Below are positions 32,121 through 41,066 of a DNA stretch of 43,736 bases, in pieces; positions within the stretch are counted from its first letter, which is position 1, and each line of letters starts with the position of its first letter. The notes beneath the pieces are model-generated. The model did not search any database. It saw nothing but the letters and a program-made list of their open reading frames with translations, and had not been told where the DNA came from. Location: positions 1-43,736 of the IMG/VR virus record IMGVR_UViG_3300027832_000037. One strand, given 5' to 3'. Made by a program: the position numbers and the translations under genes. This DNA is from a virus.

Positions 32121-35080
32121 TGCCACTAGGACAGGACTCAGGGAAAGTTTCGGGCGTCATAACGCTACTAGGCGAGCCGGTCGAACGGAACGTCATAGCA
32201 CTAAGCTATCACCCGATAGACCTCGCAGGCAGCGACGACGGAGCCGGCTTTCCGCTCAAGATACGGCAGGTCATGGGCACAGCGCGATCCAACGCTCTAG
32301 GCGAATACCAAATCGACCTAGAGGGCTTCCTCGGCGAAGTAATCATCATCGCACTAGACGATTACGGCGACCGATGGACGCCGGGCACCGCGTTCAGCGT
32401 AGGCGATATTATTCGCCCGACACCAGGAAACGAGACCGGCTACGTTTATCGCTGCCTCGTCCCAGGCGGCAGCTTTCCAACAGAGCCCGCATGGTGGATT
32501 AACGCCGGCGGCAACGAAACCGGAAGCGTGGGCAGCGCCACCTTCGAGGCCATAGAATCCTGGTGGCCGCTCGCGCACGCGCCAGTCGTTCCGGAATTTA
32601 TAGCCTACGACGGCGTTTTGATCGACGAATACTTTAATGACATAGTCCTGCTGACGCACGCGGAGACCAGCGACATAGACGTTTTACTAGACCCGTTTTT
32701 CAGCGACGTCGTATTCATAATGACCGGAGACCCGCAGGTCGCAGCCAACGCCCAGGACATTACCGACCAGGGCCCAGTCGGCTACGCGCTCAACCTTCTA
32801 GGCACGCCGGCGCTAACAGCGATAGAGAAGCCTCCAGGAAGCTACACCGGCAGCATCGCATTCGACGGCAACGGCGATGAAATAAAAACCGCAGTCGCAA
32901 GCACCGACTTCGGATTTCACCCCAACGCAATGACGGTCGATTTTTGGATCAAGCTCCGCCCGGACGCAGACCCAAACTATATCGTCACAAACCGCGACGG
33001 CACGAATACAGCAAACCGCTGGAACATAGAGCGCCGGACCGACAATAGGCTGGCGTTTTACATGAGAAACGCCGCAGCACAGCAGAGCTCATCGATTACC
33101 GATATAGCGCTCACAGACGACACATGGCACCACGTCGCCTTCGTTCTCCAGGGCACCAACGGCACATGGTTTATCGACGGCGTGCAGCGGAACACCACAG
33201 CCAGCATGATCCGCAAGCCCAGCGAGGTATCCGACAACCTCCAGATCGGAGCATCCTCTCCCGACCCATTATGGGACTTTAACGGCTGGCTCGCGCAGCT
33301 AAGAATCACCAGGGCCGCAAGATACACCGAATCATTCACGCTACCCAGCGCGCCGCTGCCGCTACAGAGATCGACCTACTACAACGGCATCGTCAATCAG
33401 ATAAGCAACGCCCTCCAGGTCGCGCCAGCGCGCTACGCCTACCTCAAAGAGGACGCAGGAGCGGCGCAGTTTGGCACCGGATCAATCGACACAATAGATT
33501 CCTGGATCGACATACTAAGCAGCACCCAGGACCAGCCCCTATATTTCAGCACCGCGGACTACACTTTAGAGTTTGCCATCAAGCTAAACACCCACTTCGA
33601 TGGCAAGACGATCTTGGACACCGCTTTCAACGGCGTAAGCAACGGCATCGCGCTACGGCATAACACCGGAGGCGGCCTAGTCGTCACAATAGGCGGCGTC
33701 GCCCGTTTTACTACAAGCCCACTGACAGCCGGACCCTACTATCACCTCGCATTCAGCCGAAACTCAGGCGTCACGCGCTTTTTCCTGCAAGGAATAAAGC
33801 AGGGCAACGACATAAACGACGGCAGCAACCTACTACTGCAGCAGATAAGGATCGGCGCTAACGCCTCAGGGCTAGAGCGAATCAGCGGCAACATAGACGA
33901 AATCAGAATCACTAAAGCCGGCAGGTATACCGAGAACTTCGCGCCACCAATAGAGCAATACCCCGACTCCAAATACGAGATCGGCCAGGGCGACGCAGCA
34001 GTATACGAATGGATCGACGCGCTAATCCTAAACCACAACTTCATGCAGGGCAGTGGCTTCGACAATTGGATACGGGTCGTCTACGGCGGCCTCACTGCCG
34101 ACTTCCCCATCGTCATCACCGTCATGGTCGACGACAGCGACCAGCCGGCCTCCGGAACCAGAGGCTGGAGAGGCGGCGGCGTAAACCGGCAGGTCAACTT
34201 TGAGCAGACCATAGCGATACCCAGCAACATAGAGCTAATGAACCTTAGGGCTTTTCTATACCACGACGCCGGCGACCAGGACTGCAGCGGCATATTCGTC
34301 CAGTACTTCGACGACCAGGGCCAACGGATAAAAGGATTCGGCGACTACCACCGAACTACAAGCGGAAACGCTAGCCACAGCGTAAACGACGACGAAGAGA
34401 CAGTAGGGCCGCTCAAAGAATATATCGACAACACCACCTGGGTCCCGCCAGGAGCCGTCACAGCAAAGATCGGCTGGTTCGCTACCAGGCAAGGACTAAC
34501 CACCCATATTCTAAGCGCCGGAGGCGACAACGTCCGCATCCGATGGGGCCGCGACACCAATAGCGGATACAGGCCCGCGATTACTAAGCTACCCATTGCA
34601 AACGAGGACTTCTGGCTGGGCAATTTTGCGGGATGGGAGATAACCGGCAATCCCTACCTAGACACCGGAAACGAATATGTGGACACCGGCAGCTATGCGA
34701 TGGTCGGCGGATCAAACTCCCTGCAATCGGATGCCCGCCAAACCGTCGCAATGCCCGCCGGCGAGTTCAACTACGCGAACTGCATAATCCACGGTACAAA
34801 CGGAGGCGAGGATTGTGATCAAGCGACCGGACATTTCCTATTTAAAAACATCAACGACACCGTTTTGCTCAAAAAAGTAGTCCCAGGCGCAAAAGGTGGC
34901 TCCGAGAAAGTCACCGGCAACAGGCTCGTCGCAATACCGCCAGGAACCGCAAAAATCGAGGCAATACTCAGCTACAGAAGGGTGGCGGGAGCCGTACTAA
35001 ACGCCTCCGTCGATTGGGTCAGGGTCGACCTGATGTTTCTATACCCGCCGCAAATAGAAGCGCTCACCCCGAACGCCTAA
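32120..35080 (+). CDS. Putative receptor-binding protein with two LamG-like domains
   Basis: I chose ATG 32120, overlapping the previous stop (TAATG), rather than an upstream in-frame ATG inside the preceding gene. The 986-residue product contains two concanavalin A/LamG-3-like domains: about residues 240-415 (MTVDFWIKL, DTWHHVAFVLQG, RITRAARYTESF) and about 470-620 (YTLEFAIKL, YYHLAFSRN, EIRITKAGRYTENF). The N-terminal 200 residues probably attach to the tip; the C-terminal 330 residues form more beta domains. LamG-like domains bind glycans, so this is the best candidate receptor-binding protein. Confidence 0.78.
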   Translation: MPLGQDSGKVSGVITLLGEPVERNVIALSYHPIDLAGSDDGAGFPLKIRQVMGTARSNALGEYQIDLEGFLGEVIIIALDDYGDRWTPGTAFSVGDIIRPTPGNETGYVYRCLVPGGSFPTEPAWWINAGGNETGSVGSATFEAIESWWPLAHAPVVPEFIAYDGVLIDEYFNDIVLLTHAETSDIDVLLDPFFSDVVFIMTGDPQVAANAQDITDQGPVGYALNLLGTPALTAIEKPPGSYTGSIAFDGNGDEIKTAVASTDFGFHPNAMTVDFWIKLRPDADPNYIVTNRDGTNTANRWNIERRTDNRLAFYMRNAAAQQSSSITDIALTDDTWHHVAFVLQGTNGTWFIDGVQRNTTASMIRKPSEVSDNLQIGASSPDPLWDFNGWLAQLRITRAARYTESFTLPSAPLPLQRSTYYNGIVNQISNALQVAPARYAYLKEDAGAAQFGTGSIDTIDSWIDILSSTQDQPLYFSTADYTLEFAIKLNTHFDGKTILDTAFNGVSNGIALRHNTGGGLVVTIGGVARFTTSPLTAGPYYHLAFSRNSGVTRFFLQGIKQGNDINDGSNLLLQQIRIGANASGLERISGNIDEIRITKAGRYTENFAPPIEQYPDSKYEIGQGDAAVYEWIDALILNHNFMQGSGFDNWIRVVYGGLTADFPIVITVMVDDSDQPASGTRGWRGGGVNRQVNFEQTIAIPSNIELMNLRAFLYHDAGDQDCSGIFVQYFDDQGQRIKGFGDYHRTTSGNASHSVNDDEETVGPLKEYIDNTTWVPPGAVTAKIGWFATRQGLTTHILSAGGDNVRIRWGRDTNSGYRPAITKLPIANEDFWLGNFAGWEITGNPYLDTGNEYVDTGSYAMVGGSNSLQSDARQTVAMPAGEFNYANCIIHGTNGGEDCDQATGHFLFKNINDTVLLKKVVPGAKGGSEKVTGNRLVAIPPGTAKIEAILSYRRVAGAVLNASVDWVRVDLMFLYPPQIEALTPNA

Positions 35081-35089
35081 AGGGCCGCC

Positions 35090-36973
35090 ATGTATACAGC
35101 GCCGCTCGGGACAATCGTAGATTTCAATCTAGCGGTCCCAAACTACAAAACGCCGGCATCCTCCAGGGTAAACTTCTACCTCGGGCAATCCGGGGTGCCG
35201 CCCCAGGCGACCGCTGTCCCGAGCGCTATATCGACCATCAACCTCGCATGGGTAAAGCCGGAGCGGCACAACCAGGACAGGCGCGAGGGCTGGAACGACG
35301 CGACCGAGCGACAGCTATCCACCCGCATCAATATAGACAGCGCCAGCGTCATAACAGACCAGGGCCGGAGCGGCCGCTGGAAGCCCGCTACTCAACAGGA
35401 CAAGGGCCGCGGCATAGCCTGGGAGCCAGCCAATCCCTACGACCAAAGCGCGGCATTAGCCTACAAGCAAGCGATAGCGAAGGACCGCGACCGCGCCAGG
35501 ATACGGTGGCAGATAGCCGGCGTGATCCTCGATTACACAAAAAGCTCCGCTTTTTTAATCAAAACGCCCTACAAAGACACCAAAAAAAGCGAGCAATGGT
35601 TCACCACCGACGACTTCGGGCCGCTATGGCGCAGGCCGCAAAACCTGCCGGCAGAGCTAGCCAACCCCGTAATCGGGCGCGCCGACTTCGGCTTCCTACA
35701 GCTCCGGAGGGCCGAAATTGGAACGCCTACGAGGATGCCAATCGCCCCAGCCTTTCAGCCTCACCCATCGCAGCCAAAGGAGTACATCGTCCAGGGGCCG
35801 TGGCTAGTAGGCGCGCCGGTTAATTCACGCTACCAGATACCCTGGGGCCCTGGCGGGCAGCGCGATAAAACGCTTAACTTCGATTACGAGGATTACGAAG
35901 GACCGATCACCGACCCAGGCGATACAATAATCGCCATCGAACTGGAGACCCACCTCACCATGAACACCGTCAACGTGAAGCGAGTAAGCGACCAGACGCC
36001 GATAGATATGCAGGACATTACTATCGCGCTCGACACCGACTCATGGGCTTGGGCAATCACCGGCCAAGTGCTAGGGACCGCCGGCCTAGCGATGATCGAA
36101 CCGACCGCCCAGGGATTGATAGACATAGAAGTCGAGATCAACGGCCACACCTGGATATTTATGATAGAGAGCTACAGCGGGAACCGTAAGCACTCAGACG
36201 AGCGCTTCAACGTCCGCGGCGTAAGCCGGACCCAGATACTAGCCTATCCATACGCCAGCCAGATAAGCGGCAACGTCAGCAGCACAGCCCAGGCCACCCA
36301 GGTAATCGACGACGCGCTATTCGGCACCGGATTCACCATAGGATGGCAGACAACACCCTCCTGGGCGATTGAGGCCGGCGCATTCAGCTACCAGGACCTA
36401 TCGCCGCTAGCACTAGCCAAGCGCATAGCAGACGCCGCAGGAGCTATCCTAGTGCCGCACAAGGCAAACCAATCGCTCACCCTACAGCCGAGGCTACCCA
36501 TATCGCCCTGGGCGCTGACAGCGGCCACATTGGGGCAGCTAGACGCTCAAATACCCATGAGCATGGTCAACCAGCAAAGCCTCAACTACGAGCCGGCACC
36601 GCTATACGACAGCATCTACCTATCCGGCACGACGAAGGGCGTCGCCAATCTAGTAGAGCTATTCGGCTCCGGAGGGCTACTACAAGCGCCGGACGTATTC
36701 GACGACCTACTCACAGACACCGACGTCACCCAGGAGCGGGCGCGCCAGGAGATAGGCAACAGCGGCGCGAAGGGTATCTATTCAATAACGCTCCCGATAC
36801 CCGAGGCGCTAATAGCACCAGGGCTGCTGGAGCCAGGAATGATGATCGAGACCGTAGAAGGCAACACTACATGGCGAGGATACGTCCTCGGCGTTAGCAT
36901 AAGCGCGCCCAGGAGCGGAGCGGCGAAGGTTGAACAGACAGCTACAATCGTGAGGTTCTACGAACATGAGTAA
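35090..36973 (+). CDS. Tail hub / distal tail protein
   Basis: The 627-residue protein has an N-terminal beta region (PLGTIVDFNLAVPNYK), a middle with many Trp and Pro residues, and a C-terminal half with DPGDTIIAIELETHL and GAKGIYSITLPIPEALIAPG. Length and place near the end of the tail genes fit a tail hub or tip protein. It overlaps the following small gene by eight bases in another frame. Role by position. Confidence 0.72.
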   Translation: MYTAPLGTIVDFNLAVPNYKTPASSRVNFYLGQSGVPPQATAVPSAISTINLAWVKPERHNQDRREGWNDATERQLSTRINIDSASVITDQGRSGRWKPATQQDKGRGIAWEPANPYDQSAALAYKQAIAKDRDRARIRWQIAGVILDYTKSSAFLIKTPYKDTKKSEQWFTTDDFGPLWRRPQNLPAELANPVIGRADFGFLQLRRAEIGTPTRMPIAPAFQPHPSQPKEYIVQGPWLVGAPVNSRYQIPWGPGGQRDKTLNFDYEDYEGPITDPGDTIIAIELETHLTMNTVNVKRVSDQTPIDMQDITIALDTDSWAWAITGQVLGTAGLAMIEPTAQGLIDIEVEINGHTWIFMIESYSGNRKHSDERFNVRGVSRTQILAYPYASQISGNVSSTAQATQVIDDALFGTGFTIGWQTTPSWAIEAGAFSYQDLSPLALAKRIADAAGAILVPHKANQSLTLQPRLPISPWALTAATLGQLDAQIPMSMVNQQSLNYEPAPLYDSIYLSGTTKGVANLVELFGSGGLLQAPDVFDDLLTDTDVTQERARQEIGNSGAKGIYSITLPIPEALIAPGLLEPGMMIETVEGNTTWRGYVLGVSISAPRSGAAKVEQTATIVRFYEHE

Positions 36974-37214
36974 AAAAGCGACGATCAATCCAGTCCAGAA
37001 ATTCAAAGAGCTACTCCCAACAGGCTCCAGGACCTACGGCACTATCGCCAGCGTAAACACCGGAGACAACACCAGCATCGTAACGCTCCAGAGTACGAGC
37101 CAGATCGTGGTCAAGGGAAGCGCCTACACAGTAAGCGACCGCGTGCTAGTAGTGGACGGAGAAATCAGGCAAAAGGTCCCGACGCTACCCTTCAACGCCA
37201 TCACGATATTCTAA
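36966..37214 (+). CDS. Small tail-tip protein, OB-like
   Basis: This 82-residue basic protein has five predicted strands (YGTIASVNTGDNTSIVTLQS, VVKGSAYTVSDRVLVVDG) resembling an OB-like module. It is the last plus-strand gene before the convergent recombination operon. I infer a role at the tail tip, perhaps capping the hub. No clear terminator is visible in the 50-base gap after it. Confidence 0.68.
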   Translation: MSKKATINPVQKFKELLPTGSRTYGTIASVNTGDNTSIVTLQSTSQIVVKGSAYTVSDRVLVVDGEIRQKVPTLPFNAITIF

Positions 37215-37264
37215 AATGATCCACGCGCCGAGCGACGCGGGAGGGTAAAGGTTTATCCGGTCGA

Positions 37265-37486
37265 CTAGGGATTCACGACCACCCGAACATGGCAGCGGGA
37301 GCTCAAGAACACCACGCCACCACCCTTGCGAGGGCGATCCAGGGGCACGACGGCAACCTGACCGACGCGCACCGGACCTCCACGATAGAGCGTTTTGATA
37401 CCTACGCGCCGGAAAGTCTCATCGGTACGCAGGAGAACAAACACTTCGCCCGAAACCACCTCTCGCAACTCAATAGTATCGCTCAT
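37265..37486 (-). CDS. Small hypothetical protein, end of recombination operon
   Basis: This 73-residue beta-rich basic protein (VSGEVFVLLRTDETFRRVG, GQVAVVPLDRPRKG) starts at 37486 by ATGA overlap with the 54-residue membrane gene. No known family. Translational coupling supports reality. Confidence 0.6.
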   Translation of the reverse strand: MSDTIELREVVSGEVFVLLRTDETFRRVGIKTLYRGGPVRVGQVAVVPLDRPRKGGGVVFLSSRCHVRVVVNP

Positions 37487-37647
37487 GGCAGGTAATCCCC
37501 GCGGCGCAGATCACGTTTGCCGCGCAAAGCATTGTGATACCTACGCCGCCGCCGGAAGCGAATAATCGAGGCGGCAACAATAAATCCGCCAAAAATAACA
37601 AAGAACCCAACGAGGAGAGCCTCCCAATAATAGCCAGCGATATTCAC
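37483..37647 (-). CDS. 54-residue single-pass membrane protein
   Basis: This short gene reads from GTG 37647 to TGA 37483. RBS GGGAGG lies seven bases upstream, the start overlaps the PrtN-like stop (TAGTG), and the stop overlaps the next ATG (ATGA). The product begins MNIAGYYWEALLVGFFVIFG, continues hydrophobic to about residue 29, then has RFRRRRR and a basic tail: a membrane anchor with a positively charged cytoplasmic tail. Function unknown; candidates include superinfection exclusion or an early membrane regulator. Confidence 0.75.
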   Translation of the reverse strand: MNIAGYYWEALLVGFFVIFGGFIVAASIIRFRRRRRYHNALRGKRDLRRGDYLP

Positions 37648-37955
37648 TAATCGACCTCCCCAGGGCTACCGGTAGCACGAGACACATGGACCGTCGCCCA
37701 GGCATCGACCGCATCGCAATGGCGCAGCACAATATGCCTCGCTAGATCCCCGACCCAAACAAACCAGGGAGACTTCTGGCTCCCCAGCTTGAAGGCGGCG
37801 ACCGGCAAAGAGCACGCGGCCGCACGTTCGCTCGCAACGTCCTGGGAAAGGCCCCAAAAGCGGTCGCAAACATCGAAAAGCGGAACGATAGCGCCCAACT
37901 CGGCCGACAGCACCGCTGTCGCTAGCTCAACGTTTTGATCCAATTCCGGCCTCAT
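37647..37955 (-). CDS. PrtN-like (pyocin activator family) protein
   Basis: The 102-residue product fits the PrtN-type pattern: AIVPLFDVCDRFWGLS, LPVAAFKLGSQKS and WVGDLARHI match in order the I-P-L-x-x-V-C...L-P-V...QKS...V-x-x-L-A-x-(Y/H)-I pattern of the pyocin activator family. PrtN turns on pyocin genes in Pseudomonas after DNA damage. It lies in the recombination operon, overlapping YqaJ by ATGA. It may regulate phage or host genes; what it binds is unknown. Confidence 0.72.
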   Translation of the reverse strand: MRPELDQNVELATAVLSAELGAIVPLFDVCDRFWGLSQDVASERAAACSLPVAAFKLGSQKSPWFVWVGDLARHIVLRHCDAVDAWATVHVSRATGSPGEVD

Positions 37956-39505
37956 TTTGGGCCTCCAATTTGAGCAATCCAGGACAAGGCTACGGAAGCC
38001 GGACAGTTGAACGCCTTAGCCACAGCCAGAACAATATCCCGATCCGAAGGCCGAGGGCTACCAGAAGCAGCGGAAGGAGCCTCCGCAATTGCAGTCTCCG
38101 GACCCGCAATTGCAGCAGGGACAACAGGGACCGCGGGCTCACTAACCGGCGTATCGACCACCGGAACAGCAGCAGCGGCCTCGCGGCGATCTCGCTCGGC
38201 ACGCTCCTCGGCGCGGCGCTTGCGCTCGTTTTCCTCATATTCAGCAATACGCCCTTGGACCAGCCGCAGCAGATCGTCTTTATCCTTCAAGACAATATCC
38301 CGCAGATCAGCAAACAGCGGATCGAAACCGGCCGCATGGGTACGGAGCAGTTCCAGGTTAGCGGCAATTTTGGCAGCGATAGACGACGCCTCGACCTTCA
38401 CCCGAGCCAACTCGACGCCGCAGGCATCGCGCAAGCTATCGAAATTACGCTTACCCTTCATAGCACCAGCGAAATCCGGAGAGAGGTGAGGGATAGAGAC
38501 ATTGCCCTGCAGGCCGCTATTCAGTTCGTCCACATAATCGACCCAGGCCGCCTTGTGCTCATTCAGGATTTCAGAGCGCAGCGCTTCCTTCCGCGACTTC
38601 ACTAGCTTTTCTAATTCCAGGCGCACCGACCGAGCCTCGGCATCAATTTCATCGATAGCCAGGAACAACGACTCGATGCTAGAGGTTTGGGATAGCGCCT
38701 GGGACTTGGCCGATTTGAGTTTATCCTCCGCGCCCTTGCACCACTTGATGGTCGACTCGGCATTAGCGAAGTCGGTATCCGTAACCAGGGTCCGATTGAT
38801 GCCACCAAACACCGCCAGAGCGTGCTCACGGAACGCATCAAGGTTTGAAGCCGTCACCATACCGGTAACGTCGATGCGTAGCGTAGGCAGTTGATCTGGA
38901 GCCCTACCGACGACCACCGGAGCAGCCTCGCGGTGTTCGTAAGTAGCCACCTCGGCATCAAACAGAGCCCAGGAAGCTAGCAGTTTCTCCTCGTCAGCGG
39001 GATCGAGCACGAATTTCAGCGTGACCGTATTCTCCGGCGCGCCATCCGTAACCATATAAACGCAGTATTCAGCGCGGGAAACGACGAGTTGCTGGACGAC
39101 CTGCCAGTAGTCGACCTCCGGCAATACGCCGGCAAGAACATCGGCGGCCTTCGATTCATTCCAGGACTTGCACTCCCAAATAATAGACTCGCACATCGTA
39201 ACGCCATCAAACGACGCGGACAGATAGCCATCATCATCGGTAGCAGTAACAGGAAAAAGCTCATCACCCAGGAAGCCCTCGGCAATAGGGCGAGCGAGCG
39301 CCTCAATATCGTGGCCGGACTGGAACAGCACCTCCAGGACCCAGCGCGAATATTCAACTGATTCGCCAGTAGCCCGCAGCCGGATCAGGTCCGACCGTTT
39401 AGTATGGCCGACGCCCATCATACAAGGAGCCTCGGAAGCAGGCCGGCAGGAGGAACGCAAAGCGCTCCATTCAGCAGAGCCCTGGACTACGTTCGCAATT
39501 CTCAT
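37952..39505 (-). CDS. YqaJ-type phage exonuclease with long C-terminal extension
   Basis: The 517-residue protein has an N-terminal YqaJ/lambda-exonuclease fold (about 1-200): QGSAEWSALRSS at the start, SASFDGVTM and WECKSWNE holding the metal-binding Asp and Glu-x-Lys. It would degrade 5' strands to make ssDNA for the Beta/RecT partner. About 300 further residues form a DUF1351-like helical/coiled-coil domain, then an Ala/Pro/Val-rich linker and a short C-terminal helix. The fusion is much longer than lambda Exo (226 residues). It overlaps the annealase by ATGA. Confidence 0.88.
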   Translation of the reverse strand: MRIANVVQGSAEWSALRSSCRPASEAPCMMGVGHTKRSDLIRLRATGESVEYSRWVLEVLFQSGHDIEALARPIAEGFLGDELFPVTATDDDGYLSASFDGVTMCESIIWECKSWNESKAADVLAGVLPEVDYWQVVQQLVVSRAEYCVYMVTDGAPENTVTLKFVLDPADEEKLLASWALFDAEVATYEHREAAPVVVGRAPDQLPTLRIDVTGMVTASNLDAFREHALAVFGGINRTLVTDTDFANAESTIKWCKGAEDKLKSAKSQALSQTSSIESLFLAIDEIDAEARSVRLELEKLVKSRKEALRSEILNEHKAAWVDYVDELNSGLQGNVSIPHLSPDFAGAMKGKRNFDSLRDACGVELARVKVEASSIAAKIAANLELLRTHAAGFDPLFADLRDIVLKDKDDLLRLVQGRIAEYEENERKRRAEERAERDRREAAAAVPVVDTPVSEPAVPVVPAAIAGPETAIAEAPSAASGSPRPSDRDIVLAVAKAFNCPASVALSWIAQIGGPK

Positions 39506-40284
39506 ACAATTTCTCCTTCAACAGGCGCGCAGTTGGATATAGCCACCTTTTGCTTTTCAGTAAGCGATCCCTTCGACTGCACCGTAGCGATAACCTCGGC
39601 AGGCGTTCGCTTGCCGGACTCGATCAAAACGCGCCATTTAGGCAAATTGGAATCGAACAGAGCGACCGGATAGAACACCTCCTCCGGCTCACTAGCGACA
39701 GCAGGAGCTACCTCGCGCTCGCCGCCCAGCGCTTCGATGGCCTCGTCATGCTCAACAATACCGCCCAGGCCGAAAGCATAGCGGGAGCATTGAATAGCGG
39801 TCTTGTGGCGCAGCATACGACGAGGGCGATCACGCCAGGGGTCCGTAGATTGCTTGCACTCGGACAGCCACTCGGTAACGACCGTGGGATGCTCACGATC
39901 CTTGCGGTAGATAGTACAAGTGACCGAAACGAAGGTACCGGCCGAGTCGTCGTTCTCGACCAGCTCCATGCCGTCAAATTGGGGGTGGGCATTGATAATC
40001 GACATCCAGCCGTCGATAGACACCACCGCTTGGATACCGCCACCCTTCGCAGGAAAGGCATAGATTTCCTTCTTGAGCGGGTCCAGTTGATAGTTGTTAG
40101 CAACAGCCAGGAAGGCAACGAACAGCTCATTCGTAACAACCAGCGGGTTTTTGTGGGCATCTTTCGCCGGCATAACCGTCGCCTTAATAACGGCCTCCAG
40201 CTCCCTGGCCTCGATCCCCAAGCGCTCGGACATAGCCGCCAGAGGCGAGCCAACGACCGCAAGCGTTTTAGTATTGGCAACCAT
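39502..40284 (-). CDS. Beta/RecT-type single-strand annealing protein
   Basis: The 260-residue protein has the RecT/Bet landmarks NNYQLDPLKKEIYAFPAKGG, AVVSIDGWMSIINAHPQFDG and PRRMLRHKTAIQCSRYAFGL. It anneals complementary strands in phage recombination and works with the adjacent exonuclease. RBS AAGGAG precedes the ATG at 40284. It is the first gene of the operon, controlled from a promoter holding two ATACCGG sites. Confidence 0.93.
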   Translation of the reverse strand: MVANTKTLAVVGSPLAAMSERLGIEARELEAVIKATVMPAKDAHKNPLVVTNELFVAFLAVANNYQLDPLKKEIYAFPAKGGGIQAVVSIDGWMSIINAHPQFDGMELVENDDSAGTFVSVTCTIYRKDREHPTVVTEWLSECKQSTDPWRDRPRRMLRHKTAIQCSRYAFGLGGIVEHDEAIEALGGEREVAPAVASEPEEVFYPVALFDSNLPKWRVLIESGKRTPAEVIATVQSKGSLTEKQKVAISNCAPVEGEIV

Positions 40285-40287
40285 AAG

Positions 40288-40330
40288 GTCACTCCTTTTT
40301 ATATACCGGAGAATACCGGCTTGGAGTGAC
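40288..40330. repeat. Inverted repeat covering the annealase RBS
   Basis: GTCACTCC (40288-40295) and GGAGTGAC (40323-40330) are an exact 8-bp inverted repeat with 27 bases between. On the minus strand one arm is the ribosome binding site of the annealase and the other would act as anti-Shine-Dalgarno. If the proposed promoter start near 40303 is used, the anti-arm is not transcribed; in read-through RNA from the repressor gene it would be. Confidence 0.7.
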
Positions 40331-40339
40331 TATAAACAA
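40303..40339 (-). promoter_or_regulatory. Promoter of the recombination operon with two ATACCGG operators
   Basis: On the minus strand TTGTTT (40339-40334), 18 bases, TATTCT (40315-40310). ATACCGG sites at 40303-40309 and 40313-40319 overlap the -10 and likely start point. A repressor bound here would block the operon. The hexamers are moderate matches; the operator pair is exact. Confidence 0.6.
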
Positions 40340-40415
40340 TAACGTGGGGCATTGGAAGGCAAAATAGAAGGTAAATGAGCGTCGTGTAGCATTGCCGCGC
40401 ATACCGGATGAAAGG

Positions 40416-41066
40416 CTATAAAAGCGCCGAGCGGCCCATAAATACCACGACCCCAGCGACCAATAAAGCATCCTCACGATCAGAGGACAAGTAATCACTA
40501 GCAGCGCGGTAAATCGTGCACCCGAACCGATCCTGGAAGTTGTCCAGCGACAAATACGTTTGACCCCGTATCTCGCTCACCACCCGAAGCTCGGCGCGAT
40601 TCCACCCAGGGGCAACGCAAACAACCAGGGAGCCCGAGACCACAGCAGCAGCAGGATCAGCAAACACCACATCGCCCACGGATACATCGAACCCCATACT
40701 GCACATCGTAGTATCGACCAGCATCGTAAAAGCAAGGCGGGAGACCGGCACCGGTGACGAGTAGCGAGGATCATTCTGCGGCGCAGCATCAAGACCATCC
40801 AGCACGCCAACAGCAACCTCGAAAGGCGTCAGGCATGGCAGCAGATCGCCCGAAGGACCACCGGCCGGCGATCCGATACCGTTCTGGATATAGGACATTT
40901 CCTCACCGAGCGCGGAAACGATAGCCGGCAGGTAACGCGAGGAAGGATCGGGCCGGCCCTCAATGTCGACAATAGTTTGCTGGGAACAGCCAGCCAGGGC
41001 AGCCAGATCCTTTTGAGTAAGCCCCTGGGATTTCCGCGAGGATCGTATTCGTAAACCGGCTGACAT
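40416..41066 (-). CDS. XRE/S24-like phage repressor
   Basis: The 216-residue protein has an N-terminal HTH (about 13-38; GLTQKDLAALAGCSQQTIVD) and a C-terminal LexA/CI-like fold. The usual catalytic serine is present in CSMGFDVSVGDVVFAD (Ser 123, eight residues before Gly 131 as in the family). The lysine position reads VVSEIR (Ser 164), so the Ser/Lys dyad seems incomplete. It is the likely master repressor, transcribed away from the replication genes. The promoter overlaps an ATACCGG site, implying autoregulation. Confidence 0.88.
   Translation of the reverse strand: MSAGLRIRSSRKSQGLTQKDLAALAGCSQQTIVDIEGRPDPSSRYLPAIVSALGEEMSYIQNGIGSPAGGPSGDLLPCLTPFEVAVGVLDGLDAAPQNDPRYSSPVPVSRLAFTMLVDTTMCSMGFDVSVGDVVFADPAAAVVSGSLVVCVAPGWNRAELRVVSEIRGQTYLSLDNFQDRFGCTIYRAASDYLSSDREDALLVAGVVVFMGRSALL

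Noticed and set aside
37215-37264. Bidirectional terminator between convergent operons
   Set aside because: Only a 4-bp CGCG stem is visible and no T run on either strand.
40289-40498. Minus-strand ORF over the repressor 3' end and annealase promoter
   Set aside because: It overlaps the repressor gene and the operator pair and has no RBS or family resemblance.
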